A DNA stretch of 64,000 nucleotides from Apostichopus japonicus (taxonomy: Eukaryota > Echinodermata > Holothuroidea > Aspidochirotida > Stichopodidae), in assembly GCF_037975245.1 (NCBI RefSeq), contig NC_092582.1, positions 6,738,001 to 6,802,000 of the forward strand. The letters run 5' to 3'. Under the pieces are notes generated by a model. That model did not search any database and was not told where the DNA came from. It saw only the letters and a list, made by a program, of their open reading frames with translations. Shown here piece by piece: positions 21,860 to 34,209 of the stretch. Made by a program: the position numbers and the translations under genes. The first letter of the stretch is position 1. Each line of letters opens with the position of its first letter.

Positions 21860-24800
21860 TATTGAATAAAACCCTCCATTTTCAACGTTTCATTGCAAAA
21901 CGGGAGGCCTGCAGTGACGTCACTAACACGCGTTATGAATTTATTGTGTGTAAGATTTCTCTCCAATCATGCAAATATTTTATCACTGTTTTGAAGACCA
22001 ATTATATCTCACATACCAAAATTCACTTTGTGTTATTAGTGTTAAGGGAAAGCAGCTTCGTGAGTATACTTGTGAGGAAACTAGTGTTATTTTTTCGTTA
22101 AAGGCCCCAGCTAACTAGAATGTTTTTTAGGCTAAATGATTTTCTTTACTGGGGTGCGGAGAAATGTAAAGACCTACTATAATGACCAAGATTTCGCAGA
22201 AAAACCACCGAGTTTTTGGAAGAGTTTTGTTTTTCTTATTGTATTGCTGTCTTGTTTAGAAAATGGTATCATTGTCTTCAATGTATTGCAAACACAGTCT
22301 ACACAGTACAACGTACATATGCTAATGTGCAACTCAGTAAAATGCAAAGCGGCGAAGTACAATGTAATACACGATACATTATATAATACAAAATGTAAAA
22401 TTTTTACATTAAATTTATGACTTTGATGAACTCACATTCACTGCAGTAAGTCGCGAGCTGGATTGAGATGAAAACTATAAAGTTATGGGTCTAACGAGAT
22501 GTTAACAAATCTTCTCAACAGCTGAATATATTTATGGCAAAAATATGGTTGTTTTTATGGCTGTTGGGAAAATTACGTTTTCTGCAACATAGTTGAATAT
22601 TCTAAAGAGAGAGAGAAGACACTTTCCTGAGGTTCCTCGCTTCAGTTCGGTCTAGAAAAACTTCCATCAAAAATTAGGTTAATCAATTCATTCCATAACA
22701 AAGCTACGGTACTTGAGTCATTCCATTATTATAGATGTTAGAAGTTATAAAGAAAGAAATATGTTCGATATCTCGCTTAGCAACCAGCAAGTATACAGTT
22801 TATAGCTATAGCCGATGTACATATATGACATCTTTAGTTGCCGATAGCTATATGTACGCATCGGCGCTCCATAGATTCCATTGATCTCTGTAATATGCGG
22901 GTCATGATCGTAGAAACAATACAATTCAATAGCCTAGAGCAACCAGGTGTTATGTGTTTTATGATATAGTGATAACCTAACCAGTATTCATCATATGAAT
23001 GCATGGATGAGCAATGATACAATCAAGTGTTAATGTACGTTTGACTACTGCTTAATTGGTTGAAATATAACTTCGTAAACAACCGCAGTGTTTTTTTTCC
23101 GACTGAAAACAGTGACCCAAATAAACCAAACATCCTGTATACACAGTTTAATCTATACATATATTTGCACCTGGAGGTAGCTAGAGTACCTTCCGTCCTC
23201 AGAATATGGTTGGTGACTGACAAACGTAGTTCTAGAACGCCTATGATCTTTGGAATAAGTACAACAACTATATTGAAACAAACAAATAAATTGAAGAGCT
23301 TTGAGACAACTATATGTGATATTGATCGCAGTGAAAATACAATGATATCACCCACCCCCACCCCCCTCCTTCGCCCCGCTAACCATGCAAATTCAAATTG
23401 AACATTACCATCAGCACAACCATGTATACAAACAACACTCCCCAACATCACCAATCAAGCATTGCGCTAAGCAACGTACAACAAAGACCTTTAATACTAT
23501 TTTTACATTTACTTGTAGTTATACACCTCTCAGTCCGTTTTGACTCAGGTCACTGCCCAATATTCTTTATCTTTAAACTAATCCCATACACCGATTACGC
23601 TATCCTCATTCTTTTCATGAAAAGCATAAAAGGTGCATGTCATCGATTTTCTTTCAAATCGCTTTCAGATACGTTTTCTTGTCAAAACCTCGCATTTGTT
23701 AGAAACAAATTACCGTTGATTGTTGGAAGAACTCTGCCTCGTGAGAGAAAGGAGATCAGAATTTTTGTTTTCAAATGAATATAAAAGTGACAAGAACGAT
23801 TACAGTAATACTAAATTTATCAATTGTACAGAGGCTGCTATAAGCGCTTTCTGGCACTGCAGAAATGCTTATATCTATCGGTTTATGTCGTTTGTTAATA
23901 CTGGGCTGACGTCACTTCGTATTGTTGTTTGCTTAATGCAGAGTTTTGTTTGAAATATAACAGTGATGCATTCAAAGCAAGCATCAACCTGTTTAATCAA
24001 CACTACATACTGCAATAGCAGTGAAAGGGTTTTGTTTTCTTTATTCCTTTAATCTTGTTTTTTATTTTTCTTATTTTCACCTGTCATCATTTTAGATATC
24101 TATTTGAATAATATCTACACGCACAATAATTCAAGTAGTTTTTACATTGGATTGATCTGGGGTAAATCAACAACAAATTTCGATTTGGAAAACATGTTCA
24201 AAATACAGGTGTACATATATACTAATTGTATTAACACCTGCACGTGTTTCAGTTGCACATGCAAAGGCTATATACGAAATCGTGCAATCCGTGAAAAAAA
24301 ACTTTCATCATTGAAAACAGCTGCTGCGTTGTAAATATAACTTGAATTATGATCACAACAGACATGCATAGACTGTCAACCACTATTCATATTATTGTAA
24401 GGTTTGGAAGATACTTCTCAAAGACAAGGACAACTCACTAGCGGCGTTTAGTACCGAACATATATTCATAAGTTATCAAGAATAACCGAAAATCAAACGC
24501 GTGAGGTTGTATATATTATGATATCAAGTGTCAACGCCATGGAACGCCGACAGTACCACAATATGTACGATATTTATAATGTTTATATGTTGGAAATATA
24601 TTACGAAAAGACACAGTTAAACTATAAGATGATTTATTACAGTACCTCGACGGAATTGTGGATACATATAGTATATACGAAGATATTTTAAAGCACATGA
24701 GACGCGTAGAACGTTACGAACTTAACACTGATAGAAATGCTTCTTTCATTCATACAATTATTATTAAATGATGACTTGAAACAACAATGAGGCAAAGATG

Positions 24801-25095
24801 TTGTAGACAGTTTTAAGAACCCAATGATATATTAGTCCAGGTTCTATTTCTACAAAACTGTTTATTGTTTTGAGAAATTACCATCTTAACAGCTAAGGGT
24901 AATCAATCAAAGCGGCTGGACTATTGAGTCTAATATAACTGATCATTATGTCAGCTCCTCAGATGTATAGCACAAGATTCAATAAGAAAACTTCAAGACA
25001 ATTATGGCCTTACATGACATGGTTAGAACGTGTTACAATTTTCAATGTCGAATGTTGTTGAATGTCACCCAGTGGTGCTCAATGGGTTAACATTA
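21860..25095. other. intergenic, nothing recognised
   Basis: The densest patch of moderate open frames outside repeats: plus 22136-22420, 23060-23401, 23398-23778 and 23720-23953; minus 23023-23454. They overlap on opposite strands, resemble no family and lack a consistent frame, so chance is the best explanation. TGACGTCA occurs at 21915 and 23907. Confidence 0.45.
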
Positions 25096-25097
25096 AG

Positions 25098-25285
25098 ATA
25101 AAAGAACACGTTTTGGTCGAATTATCAGAAATTATAGATTAACATTAAGGCCTGCACTGACAAGCCGACGTTATCGTCAATTTAACCTTAAAGGAGCATT
25201 CCAGAGGTTTTGAAATTTTAGCCGTGGATATCTTGATAACCGGAATAGCTATAGAATAATGGAAACATTACTAGCTATAATTTTT
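25098..25285 (+). repeat. dispersed repeat of about 180 bp, copy B
   Basis: Diverged partner of 17565-17745. It contains GCCGACGTTATCG, where copy A has GCTGACGTCATCA, and the shared ATAACCGGAATAGCTATAG block. An exact TGACGTCA lies just downstream at 25329. Confidence 0.5.
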
Positions 25286-25812
25286 TTCAGAGACTTTGAC
25301 ATATTAAGATTAAAATAACCACAATTAATGACGTCATCATATATTTCTAAAGGACAATGGATAATACTATACAACTTTGTTAAAACGTTTATTCTCCGTT
25401 ATATATGTCACACTACATGACGTGTAATACATTCGCTTATAATGTCATCGTATATCAACACACATATAAAGCACCGGAATTCAGTCGTTTATATAATTGT
25501 GTCTTGCCCATTTTCATCCAGATGTAAGAAAATGTAGTCTTTACTTACTGAGTAAATTAAAATAATTAGTAAAGCTAACGGAACATATATTCTGATGGTT
25601 ATTTTGCGCTCCTTCTCTCTTCGTCTATAACTATATAAATATTCATTGAAATGTGTTGAAAGTCTAACATGCATGACATAGATAATACACCACTTTGTGT
25701 ATAGTGTGTAAAATCAACACGACGAAGCCGGTAAAATTCTAAACAGGAAGCTGTAGTCTGTCTGCGTGTAGGCCTACTATACAACATTGCAAAAAAAGAA
25801 AAGAAAAAAAAG

Positions 25813-25922
25813 GTCTGTGTAGCTTGGGGAGGGAGGGGGCGTAATTGTTTTAAAATGTGACCAATTGTCTCATATGAAAACAATAACACCCCCTCCCTCC
25901 CCCACCCAAGAAACAACACAGA
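25813..25922. mobile_element. 110-bp foldback MITE
   Basis: Inverted arms: TCTGTGTAG-CTTGGGGAGGGAGGGGG on the left, and their inverse ending CCCACCCAAG and CACAGA on the right. The inner blocks GTAATTGTTTT and AAAACAATAAC also pair. The loop is about 20 bp. No target duplication was recognised, and the arms are slightly diverged. A 130-codon minus-strand open frame running over it is an artefact. Confidence 0.6.
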
Positions 25923-25924
25923 TA

Positions 25925-26640
25925 TTCTTCTGTTTTGTTGTTGCAATGTTGAGCCATTAAGTGGTCTCCGATTCTTGATAGATTTATCCATGGCATATTC
26001 TATAAGTTGACTTCAAATGTTTGGTTGTCCACATTAGAGTTCATTTGACTTCGCCGTTATTATGATTATTAGATGCATTCAAGAGATTTCCCCAAGTACA
26101 CTGTCATGTTTTCAGTCTCTCGCGGAGGAACAAAACGAGTAAAGGTTGTTATTATTTGTTTCGAATACGTACCACTGTTATTCTGAGCATAACCACGATG
26201 CCAACATTACAAATTAACAGCACTGCGTTTACAGATAGGAAAATATCCTATACTGTCAGACAGTGGAAGCATAATTAAGATAAATTGCACAGTAAGACGA
26301 AGGTGGGAAGAAGCTTATAAGCTCTTGTGTATTTCATATGACCTGTTTAATACATATCTATTGCTAAAGTGGCTAATAAATCTTCCATTTTCCTCGTGCT
26401 TGATAAATTAACTCATAGCTAGGTATAATGTTTAACCCTAAAAATGCCCTGAGGTGGAAAAGGCTTTCTAACAAAAAAACTTGTTTTCGGTGAAGCAGAC
26501 TATGCATGAGCTTATTTCAATAAAATTTGCAATATTTCAGATTTGTAAACAAGATGTATAAGAATCACGGACTGGCTATACCGATTGATACCCCCCCCCC
26601 CCTTGAGATTAAATACAGAATATCATCAAATTCACGCTAA
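25925..26640. other. intergenic, nothing recognised
   Basis: Ends in a C12 run (26591-26602). No gene or repeat recognised. Confidence 0.5.
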
Positions 26641-26670
26641 GAGGCCGCCAGAAGCACTGATATAGGACAA

Positions 26671-26928
26671 ATGTATAGCTTGAAATTACTTGATACTCAT
26701 ACAACTCCTCCAGTTGGACGGATCTCCTTCATTGGCGCGTCATCAGTAAAGGCACGTGATGAAGACGCAGTGCGTTGGACGATCAAATTGAAACAGTTGA
26801 TACATATTCGTATGATCATCATTCAAGCGCTGAAGCTAACAAGCCAAGAAACGTCATCAAGCCCTTATGACGATCTCCATCGTTGGTTCGATGCACTAGT
26901 TAGCTTCGAGCAAGTTTTTACAATGTAA
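26671..26928 (+). CDS. possible small ORF or terminal exon, product unknown
   Basis: 85 codons from ATG to TAA. The translation is mixed and charged and ends in DDLHRWFDALVSFEQVFTM, with higher GC than the flanks. No signal peptide, membrane segment or known domain was seen. A clean inverted repeat, AGCAACCTCT (26933-26942) and AGAGGTTGCT (26971-26980), starts 5 bp after the stop. It could be a hairpin in a 3' untranslated region or mere chance. No acceptor site could be fixed. Confidence 0.15.
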   Translation: MYSLKLLDTHTTPPVGRISFIGASSVKARDEDAVRWTIKLKQLIHIRMIIIQALKLTSQETSSSPYDDLHRWFDALVSFEQVFTM

Positions 26929-26932
26929 ATAT

Positions 26933-26980
26933 AGCAACCTCTCGCAACGAGTTGACTTTTTGCAATACCAAGAGGTTGCT
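26933..26980. repeat. inverted repeat with 10-bp arms
   Basis: The arms AGCAACCTCT and AGAGGTTGCT are perfect, with a 28-bp loop. They sit directly 3' of the open frame ending at 26928. Function unknown. Confidence 0.5.
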
Positions 26981-26984
26981 GAAC

Positions 26985-29900
26985 CCGAGGTATGGTTACA
27001 AACCTTATAATACATATTTAATATTAGTTACCAACAAAGTGGGTCACGGAGGTGAAAGAAATAGATGTACAAGTCTATATCCATGTAACATATTTACTCC
27101 ATATTAAGGTATTGTTGTCTTCTTGCTTTGCTGATCACTTCTATAAGTGCGCCATGTTCAAACTGTCGTGCTGACTGCCACGATGCCACACATTTCGTTT
27201 ACTAAGCCCATGTTGGGGGGGGGGGGTGGGTGCGAGTAAATATACTTAACCGTTATACATTAATTGAAACTATTACATAAGGTATCTCCCCTCTCTATGT
27301 GTATAGCCGCTCATGTTGAAAAGGAATAGCATCAGCCTATATATGTAACGTACAGCAGGGGAAGGACAAGTAGCCTATACAAGATTAGTACACAGTTAGT
27401 GTTGGTAGGTCTGATAGAAGTACCGATATGCACAGCTTAATTGTCTTTAGTCCCCGTTATTGAAAATCATCAGTTTCCTTAGGCCCACGTAAAGGATTAA
27501 AATGAGAATACATTATTTTTCATACCATCCTTGCCTGGGCTGTTAATTGACCCTTGGCTGGGGGGCTTTACACCCATGTCCACCTGTGGTCAGATATCGG
27601 AAATGTCCTATCGCGATATGTCCACCATCACAGTGAACTTTTCAAGGGCAAATGATAGTAATTATGGAGCAGAGGCTATGATATGAGTCAGCATAGCGCA
27701 CAGTTTCTACAGTAATTAATGCTGCCACATGACAGGTGACTAATGAAGGTTATAAATCACGGAAACAAATTTGTCTACATTGCATTTATTTTAAGATGTT
27801 TGGCATTAAGCAAGCAATGAACTGAATTTAATGAAGTAAGTATGAGCAGTAAAAGTGTCGTTTAATGACATCATACATATACACTACTGAAGGTAAATGC
27901 GTTAAACTAGTCCACCATGCACATTATACTGTATATTCCTGTTTACTGATCACGTGACATTATAATTTACATATATATATGGCCAATAACCGAAAGTACG
28001 TAAATTATGTGAACAAAACATTAGCTGAAGCGGATGTCACATGTAACGAAATAGGTAAATGTATATTATCAGTATATACTTGTAATTGCGCCATATATGA
28101 CAACACAATAATTGTCTGTACAATTATGAGACACTTTTCGTGTATCCCATATGTTATTGGTAATTGGATTTGGGTACAACCAACCTATATATGAAATAAT
28201 GTTCATTTTATACTAAGTTTGTCGTAGCTTAGTGCTAGAATGTCTTCAATGTATCAGTACCCCTCATTTAACCAACTGCATATATGCCCTTGTTATTGTT
28301 GATAATATCAACTCTGGCTTCACTGAACTGTTAAATTCGTTATCTATCCACATAACGTACTGTTACATTCCTGTTTTATCTGATATCTACACTTGTACGT
28401 GTATCATTTGCCAGTTACACTTTGTGTCCGTGCAGGGTTGAGTAAAATTGCAATGCAAGTAACTATGGAAATGGTCCACCACCAAACTCTCTAACAGAGA
28501 CATTCTGATCAAAAGATATGCAGCCATTCGTCCCGAAATCTGAACTTAATCTGAACCTAATTTGTCATTCAACAATAATTACACTGTATAATATCACTAT
28601 TTGAACCTTACCCTAGAATTACCCAATTAACATAATCTTTACATGCTTGCAATCACACACGCAATATTGTTTACGTCTTATTACATGTACAAACGGAAAG
28701 GACAAAGACGAAGAAAGAATAAAAGCAACCTGGGGAAGAAAGAGAAAGTGAAAAGGACAATCAAAACAAGAAGCAACCGGCGTGCCGTAATTCAATACTC
28801 AATCACATTCAAGGTTTCAAGGTGTTAAGGCGTCGTATCCATGTTAACATGTTGACAATAGTTTATTGCAGGCTAAAGGTGAATGGCCTGAATGATAAAG
28901 GTTCATTCCGAATGCGAAAAAGTGAATGACCCAAAACGTCCTAAACTTTAGTATAGAAAGACATATTGAGGGGTTGGTTACAGTCATATAGAGTCAGCCA
29001 CAAACCCTTATTGATGCCATATCCAGTATATACAGTTATTGGTGCATTTAAAACTTACACGCAATGAAAATATCTGTAAAAGAAAAGGGGGGCTTATATA
29101 GATCAGCCCCTCACAAAAAACACATGGGCCATAACTACAACCCATGTTGGGTTTTCACCTTTAAGAACTGACAGCTTGTTTGGGGGTTTTCTGTTTCTTT
29201 TGCATTATTTTGAGAAGTCTATAGCTATATAGTGTCGTCAACTAAGAGACGATGCATAAAAGAGAAAACAAGAGAAAAGGGGCGTGGCTGGGTACGGCTT
29301 CTTCTGGAGGTTCACTAAAACATTAGCCTGAAATTTATATATTTTCTTCAAAAGGCCTCAGAGAGAACCATCTACTTTGTGCGCGGGTTATTCTACATGA
29401 CCGATGTTCACATGTCTAAGCAGGACTATTATGATAGTAACGTCGGTATCTACCGATACTTGGCGCTCCCCACCCCACCCCACCCCTTCCGAGAATCCTG
29501 AAACTCTTTTGCTGGAAATATTTACAAATTTGTTGATTTATCAAAGCCTATATCGTCTTCTTAATGCTACACTCGGTTGAGTTTAATGATCAAGTGAAAG
29601 TTCATTTGACAGAAAATTGTCGAAATGCAAAGCACGTGACAATCAAATAATTCGTCATTCAATTATAAACGTCCAATTGACTAATTTCGAAAAAGTAATC
29701 AATGAGACATATTTTCTACATTTTAATGTAAAAACAGAAATACAAAATCTGTACAAGAATTTAACAGTGTGCCCAAAAAGTTGCTGAAATAATTCTCTGA
29801 ATATGTTTCAACTTCGATGGCACCTAAGGGTTTCCATAGATAGGTCAACAACCTCAACAAACCAGTAAACAGTTACAAGTCATTGCCTTCAAGTGGAGAA

Positions 29901-30745
29901 CCTCCTATTGTTTTAAACGTAATACCGAACAAAAGAAAAACGAGAGCTGATAGGAAGGAAGACAAACACCACTGGGTTTCATGCTTTGTAGGTTGATATA
30001 GAGTCTAATACTACGTAATTCTTTCATGAACCGATACTACTTGCAGACACATCACCGTCGCATCTAGACGACAAGGTTGGATTTAAAGCTACAGTGTGTG
30101 TTGGGTTGTACATGTGTGTCACCGTAACCAGCCAGGGGTCATATTCATTCAGGCACAAATGATTGGATACCCCTTGATTTCGGATATTCGTTTGTTGATC
30201 GGATTAGATTTCAATTAATTAGCGAGATACTATTTGGGCAGTCCATATTTGCAAAACGCTTTTGTCATGTTTTTCAAAGTAATTCAGTAATTAACTATGT
30301 CGATTCTTCACACTTATAGCTCTATTTCTCTATTTTTCGCAGGAGAAATGAACGACATTTCAATCAAAGGCAAATTGCAATTTTAGTCTATAAATATTCA
30401 ATAAGAGGGTGTAAGCCTGTCAGTGTTAAACAGATCTGATATTTTCAAAGTTGACAGAAATATCCTCATAGTGTCCATTAGTTAAAGGTCTGATTACTCA
30501 ATGTACCATATTTCGGAACAAAATGCAAAAGTTAAATAAGTAATGTTATGATGTCAAATGACATATAAGAACTTGTTGTAGGTACATATAACATATTTGA
30601 AAAGCATGAATTGAATTGCAAGGCTTTGGTATCAGCTGTCGACTTTGCGAATAGTAATATATCAAAGGTTCTTGTTATTTCCTTTTCGATTTTTTTGTCG
30701 TGTCGCAATGCAACGATTCATGGTGCTCTAGTAAGATATGGGTTA
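26985..30745. other. intergenic, nothing recognised
   Basis: Contains a G12 run (27215-27226). Small plus-strand frames at 27979, 28232 and 28643 are AT-rich and resemble nothing known. Confidence 0.5.
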
Positions 30746-30750
30746 TAGAT

Positions 30751-30957
30751 AACAACATGTTCTACTTTAGATTGACATAGAGTGCTAGTACGTCATATCA
30801 ATATTTAAACGCCGCACATGCGCAAAGCGGCAACGTACGTGAGTTTAACAGAAAACAACAACATGTTCTACTTTAGATTGCCATCGAGTGTTAGTACTCC
30901 ATTTCAAGATTACACGCCGCACATGCGCAAAGCGGCAACGCACGTGAGTTTAACAGG
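30751..30957 (+). repeat. tandem duplication, 2 copies of 106 bp
   Basis: The copies start at 30751 and 30857 with AACAACATGTTCTACTTTAG and end in GAGTTTAACAG. Their middles have diverged (CATATCAATATTTAAA against CATTTCAAGATTACA). The block CGCCGCACATGCGC plus AAAGCGGCAACG is identical in both, and GCCGC/GCGGC in it can pair. Confidence 0.9.
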
Positions 30958-30959
30958 GG

Positions 30960-33285
30960 AAAAAACGTCTAAATATCCCAAAAGTGAAGGTGTATAAGAC
31001 TCGCCCATTTCCTACAAAACTGGAATATATCACTTTTAGGTAACTTCTATACTTACGATACATATATAAAAACTCACATACTTCTCTCTAACACATTCAC
31101 ACAGATGCACACACCCACACACAGCAAAGTCCACATTCAGATTGCTCCCCCACCCCCCCCCCCCCGCCACCCATATTATTCGAATCGATGAATGGAAACA
31201 ACAATAAACATCCTTCTCCTGGACTTGGTGATACTGATATCTGAGGACCTGTTATTTCTTTGTTTAAATTCGCAGTCTGAATGTAAAACAAGTCATCACA
31301 AACCAAACGTGATACATTCACATTGTGTTTGTATGACGTGATCTGAACAGGCAATACGACATGCTAATGCGCATTTTAGAAGAAAAAAAAAGAAAACAAA
31401 CATAATACTAGCACGAAACCTGTATAAGTACTATATATGAACTCATCCTTAGGCAACTTCTCGGGGTGTAAAATAAAGGCAACGGGAGAATATATTTGAC
31501 CTAACTTAATTTCATGATATGAAAAGATAAATGTTATTTGCTGTTCGGTCATCGCCCCTCCCATTTCTTATAACAAGTCTGTTGTTCAATGCATTAATTC
31601 AAATTCTCAAGAGTCTTAATTAATAACGCTGTAAACACAGATCCCTACCCGGATCAAAATACAAATACACTGGAATACTCCAGCGTTGCTATAATTGCAA
31701 TCAAAATATTGACTGCGTTCATGCGTTCACACGAATCTTGTTCTATTAAGTGCTATAAGTCGTGAAATATTGTTTAATTTTGCTTCAGAAACATGCTACA
31801 AACATGAACACAGCAAAAGCAACAAACATATATATAGGCCTACATACGCATATGCATATAGGCCTACATACATACAAACATTGAATTAGCTATACTATAT
31901 GCAATCATCGCTTTACCTATACATAGGGCCACATATAATTTTTCTATAGATATTTATTCTTGTCAATGTTTCAGACATATTATGTGATGAGTGACTTCAG
32001 TGAATAAGGCAATAATCTTCAATGCAGTCTGACTGACATTCTACTGGCGAATACATATAAGTAGTCTTGTTAAGACCCTAGTATGAACAGCCAATAATGT
32101 ACCTTTCTTTTTCACATAGCTATTTCCCGTATCTATTTGCTGTACTTCCCAGAGAACACCCGCGGCAACGCTTTAGATTGTATCGGACAGATCCTCGGGC
32201 ATGTAAAATACAGTGGGCAAGCACATTCGTGGTAGGCAGAAACGGACTCTGCGGCATGTACAGTTTGCACGCGAGAAAAAGAGTATGACAAACGACAAGC
32301 AAATAAGCTATTCATAGGCTATTAAACTATGTTGTTATCATTCTGTTATTGAACGCGTTACATGTATTTCCTCTCCATGTATATAGTTTCAGTGTACTGT
32401 CTTAGATAGGTAGCCTATACATAGCACATAATGTAAACCTGTGATAACGGGTACTAAGAGCACTGATGCCACCATAGTTCTTTAGATCTACCCTTCTTTT
32501 GGCCACCCAATTGTCATTCATCAATGGAAACTTCAATGTGCCGACAGCCAGGTTGCAATCATTCCGGTTTCTGGTAACCATATATGGTTTAATCAAAAGA
32601 ATTTCAGTAATTGCTAAGTCTGCAAAAACATCAGTGTCTAATGTGCGCGTATAACAATATATAATTTCTCTCCTTCACGGTTTCCCGGCCTTTCGTAGTA
32701 TTACTATATCTGTAGAATATGGCTTGACTAACTCCATTGACATAAAGGAGTTCTTACTTTCATGAAGAAGTGTTTCAAGGCTTGCTAATTGAGGGTCTAG
32801 GGGACGGGCTAAATATTTTAAAGAATTTTAAGTTGGTGCTATATGTTTAGCTTATTCAGCTTGAAGTTTGCATAGGTATGCATGTTTCACAAAGCAACAC
32901 ATTTTCAAAGACTGCCTAATTTTACATCATGATCAAAGACCATGTATTGAACTATTGATGTGGATATACAGAACACCTACCTTTTACATCGCCTTCTGTC
33001 GACCGGTGAAAGATCATCTTTAAGTAACAAAACTTTTTCCATTTTGTCCCAATCAAAACTTAGAACCAATCTGCTTCCAATATCGCTTTTCTTTCAAGCA
33101 AAATCCTGATACTTATTATATTAGAATGGCTTTGTTTACCCTATCCACGTTACCAAATAATCAGAAAACGTTGTCATGATTTCCGTTCGGATTAATCCAA
33201 TGAGGAATCTGTGCTAACAACATTGGCTTGACAAGCTTCCGAAAGAAATAAACTAGTATAGAGGTGAAATCTCAAAAATGCTACT
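30960..33285. other. mostly unrecognised intergenic sequence
   Basis: Contains a C13 run (31153-31165) and two TAGGCCTA palindromes 24 bp apart (31835 and 31859) in a small direct repeat around GCATATGC. No repeat family was recognised. Confidence 0.5.
32120..32230 (+). CDS. weak candidate internal exon, product unknown
   Basis: A good pyrimidine tract and acceptor (CCTTTCTTTTTCACATAG, ending at 32119) is followed by GC-richer sequence that is open in two plus frames. One frame reads ISRIYLLYFPENTRGNALDC, then IGQILGHVKYSGQAHS, up to a possible weak donor GTAGGC near 32231. The other continues to a stop at about 32288. Three open frames overlap on both strands here, as GC-rich non-coding DNA can also give. 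No family recognised. Confidence 0.15.
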
Positions 33286-33288
33286 ATA

Positions 33289-33366
33289 GAATCTGAAGCC
33301 GGGATTTGATCATTATTATGCTAAATCACTTTGGCGTGGAAGCTTAAAGCTGCTGAACTATAGTCC
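33289..33366 (-). mobile_element. tRNA-like SINE head
   Basis: On the minus strand from 33366 the sequence GGACTATAGTTCAGCAGC carries an A-box-like TAGTTCAGCAGC. About 35 bases later GATCAAATCCC is a near B box (two bases off GGTTCAAATCCC). The T-stem does not pair, so a working tRNA is unlikely. No 3' end of a SINE body was defined. Confidence 0.45.
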
Positions 33367-33369
33367 TAA

Positions 33370-34150
33370 GTACATTCAAAGTATCCTTGAATGAAGGAAT
33401 AAGGTGAGACTTTGCAAACGATACACGGAGGAGTAAAATCCTTTTAAGAAAACCGACTGATTTTGTATTTATATGTTTTTACGAATCTCTCTCGCGTGCT
33501 TCTTTCACACGCACGTGCATAATCGAAATGATTGTAAATGGCAGTACATGTGTGTACAGTAACCTACAAATACATAACACAAGTGATTTTGTATACACAG
33601 ACAGACCACTACTCAAAGATTTTTTGAAAATGAAAGGAGTTGATGATAAGGGAGGCAGTCTTCCTTAATAGAATGAAGTGAACTTTGGTTGAACTAAGGA
33701 GATCACACTTTGTGGTCAAAATATTGCTAATGGATAATTTAGTCACTGAATATATATATACAAATGAAAATCTATGAGATCGAAGATAAAAAAAACTGAA
33801 ACGGTTAGACTATTGAGTAATTCACGAGTACACATTGAGTAGTTGTTTACTTTCAATCTCATTGAAAAATGAACAAGGCCTTTAATGACTGTAGTCTATA
33901 ACGTAAAGTGTACGGCCTAACTTCATGTAGAGTGGGTGGACGTTGAAGGTGTAACGAATTGGATTATCATACGAGCATTTACTTTAGACGGAATCAGGCG
34001 ACGGAATGACCCGTACATCGATAAAGGGGAGGGGGGGTGTCGTTCAACCGTCGGGGCTGGTGACTGACAACAAACGGCACATATTGGTTCCGCGGGCGAA
34101 ACCTTTCGTTACAAAGTGGTATCTTGACATCACCGTAACTCAACCTAGCG
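33370..34150. other. intergenic, nothing recognised
   Basis: The last part (33950-34150) is richer in GC and has a short G run. Its 76-codon minus frame (33994-34224) runs through the micro-insertion and is not credible as a gene. Confidence 0.5.
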
Positions 34151-34163
34151 ACTAAATCGGTGC

Positions 34164-34205
34164 GTTGGACCAGGGAGTTGTTCCATAACAACTCCCTGGT
34201 TGGAC
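34164..34205. mobile_element. 28-bp palindromic micro-insertion, copy 4
   Basis: The element 34171-34198 has perfect 12-bp arms (CAGGGAGTTGTT and inverse) around CCAT. It is flanked by the perfect 7-bp repeat GTTGGAC (34164-34170 and 34199-34205). Removing the insert and one repeat leaves CGGTGCGT-TGGACTCAACG-ACGCACCG. The target was therefore itself the loop of a pre-existing hairpin with 8-bp arms. Confidence 0.8.
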
Positions 34206-34209
34206 TCAA

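Noticed and set aside
23023-23953. Frames of 77-143 codons on both strands, as a possible decayed gene
   Set aside because: They overlap on opposite strands, switch frame, are AT-rich and resemble no transposase, reverse transcriptase or cellular protein I recognise.
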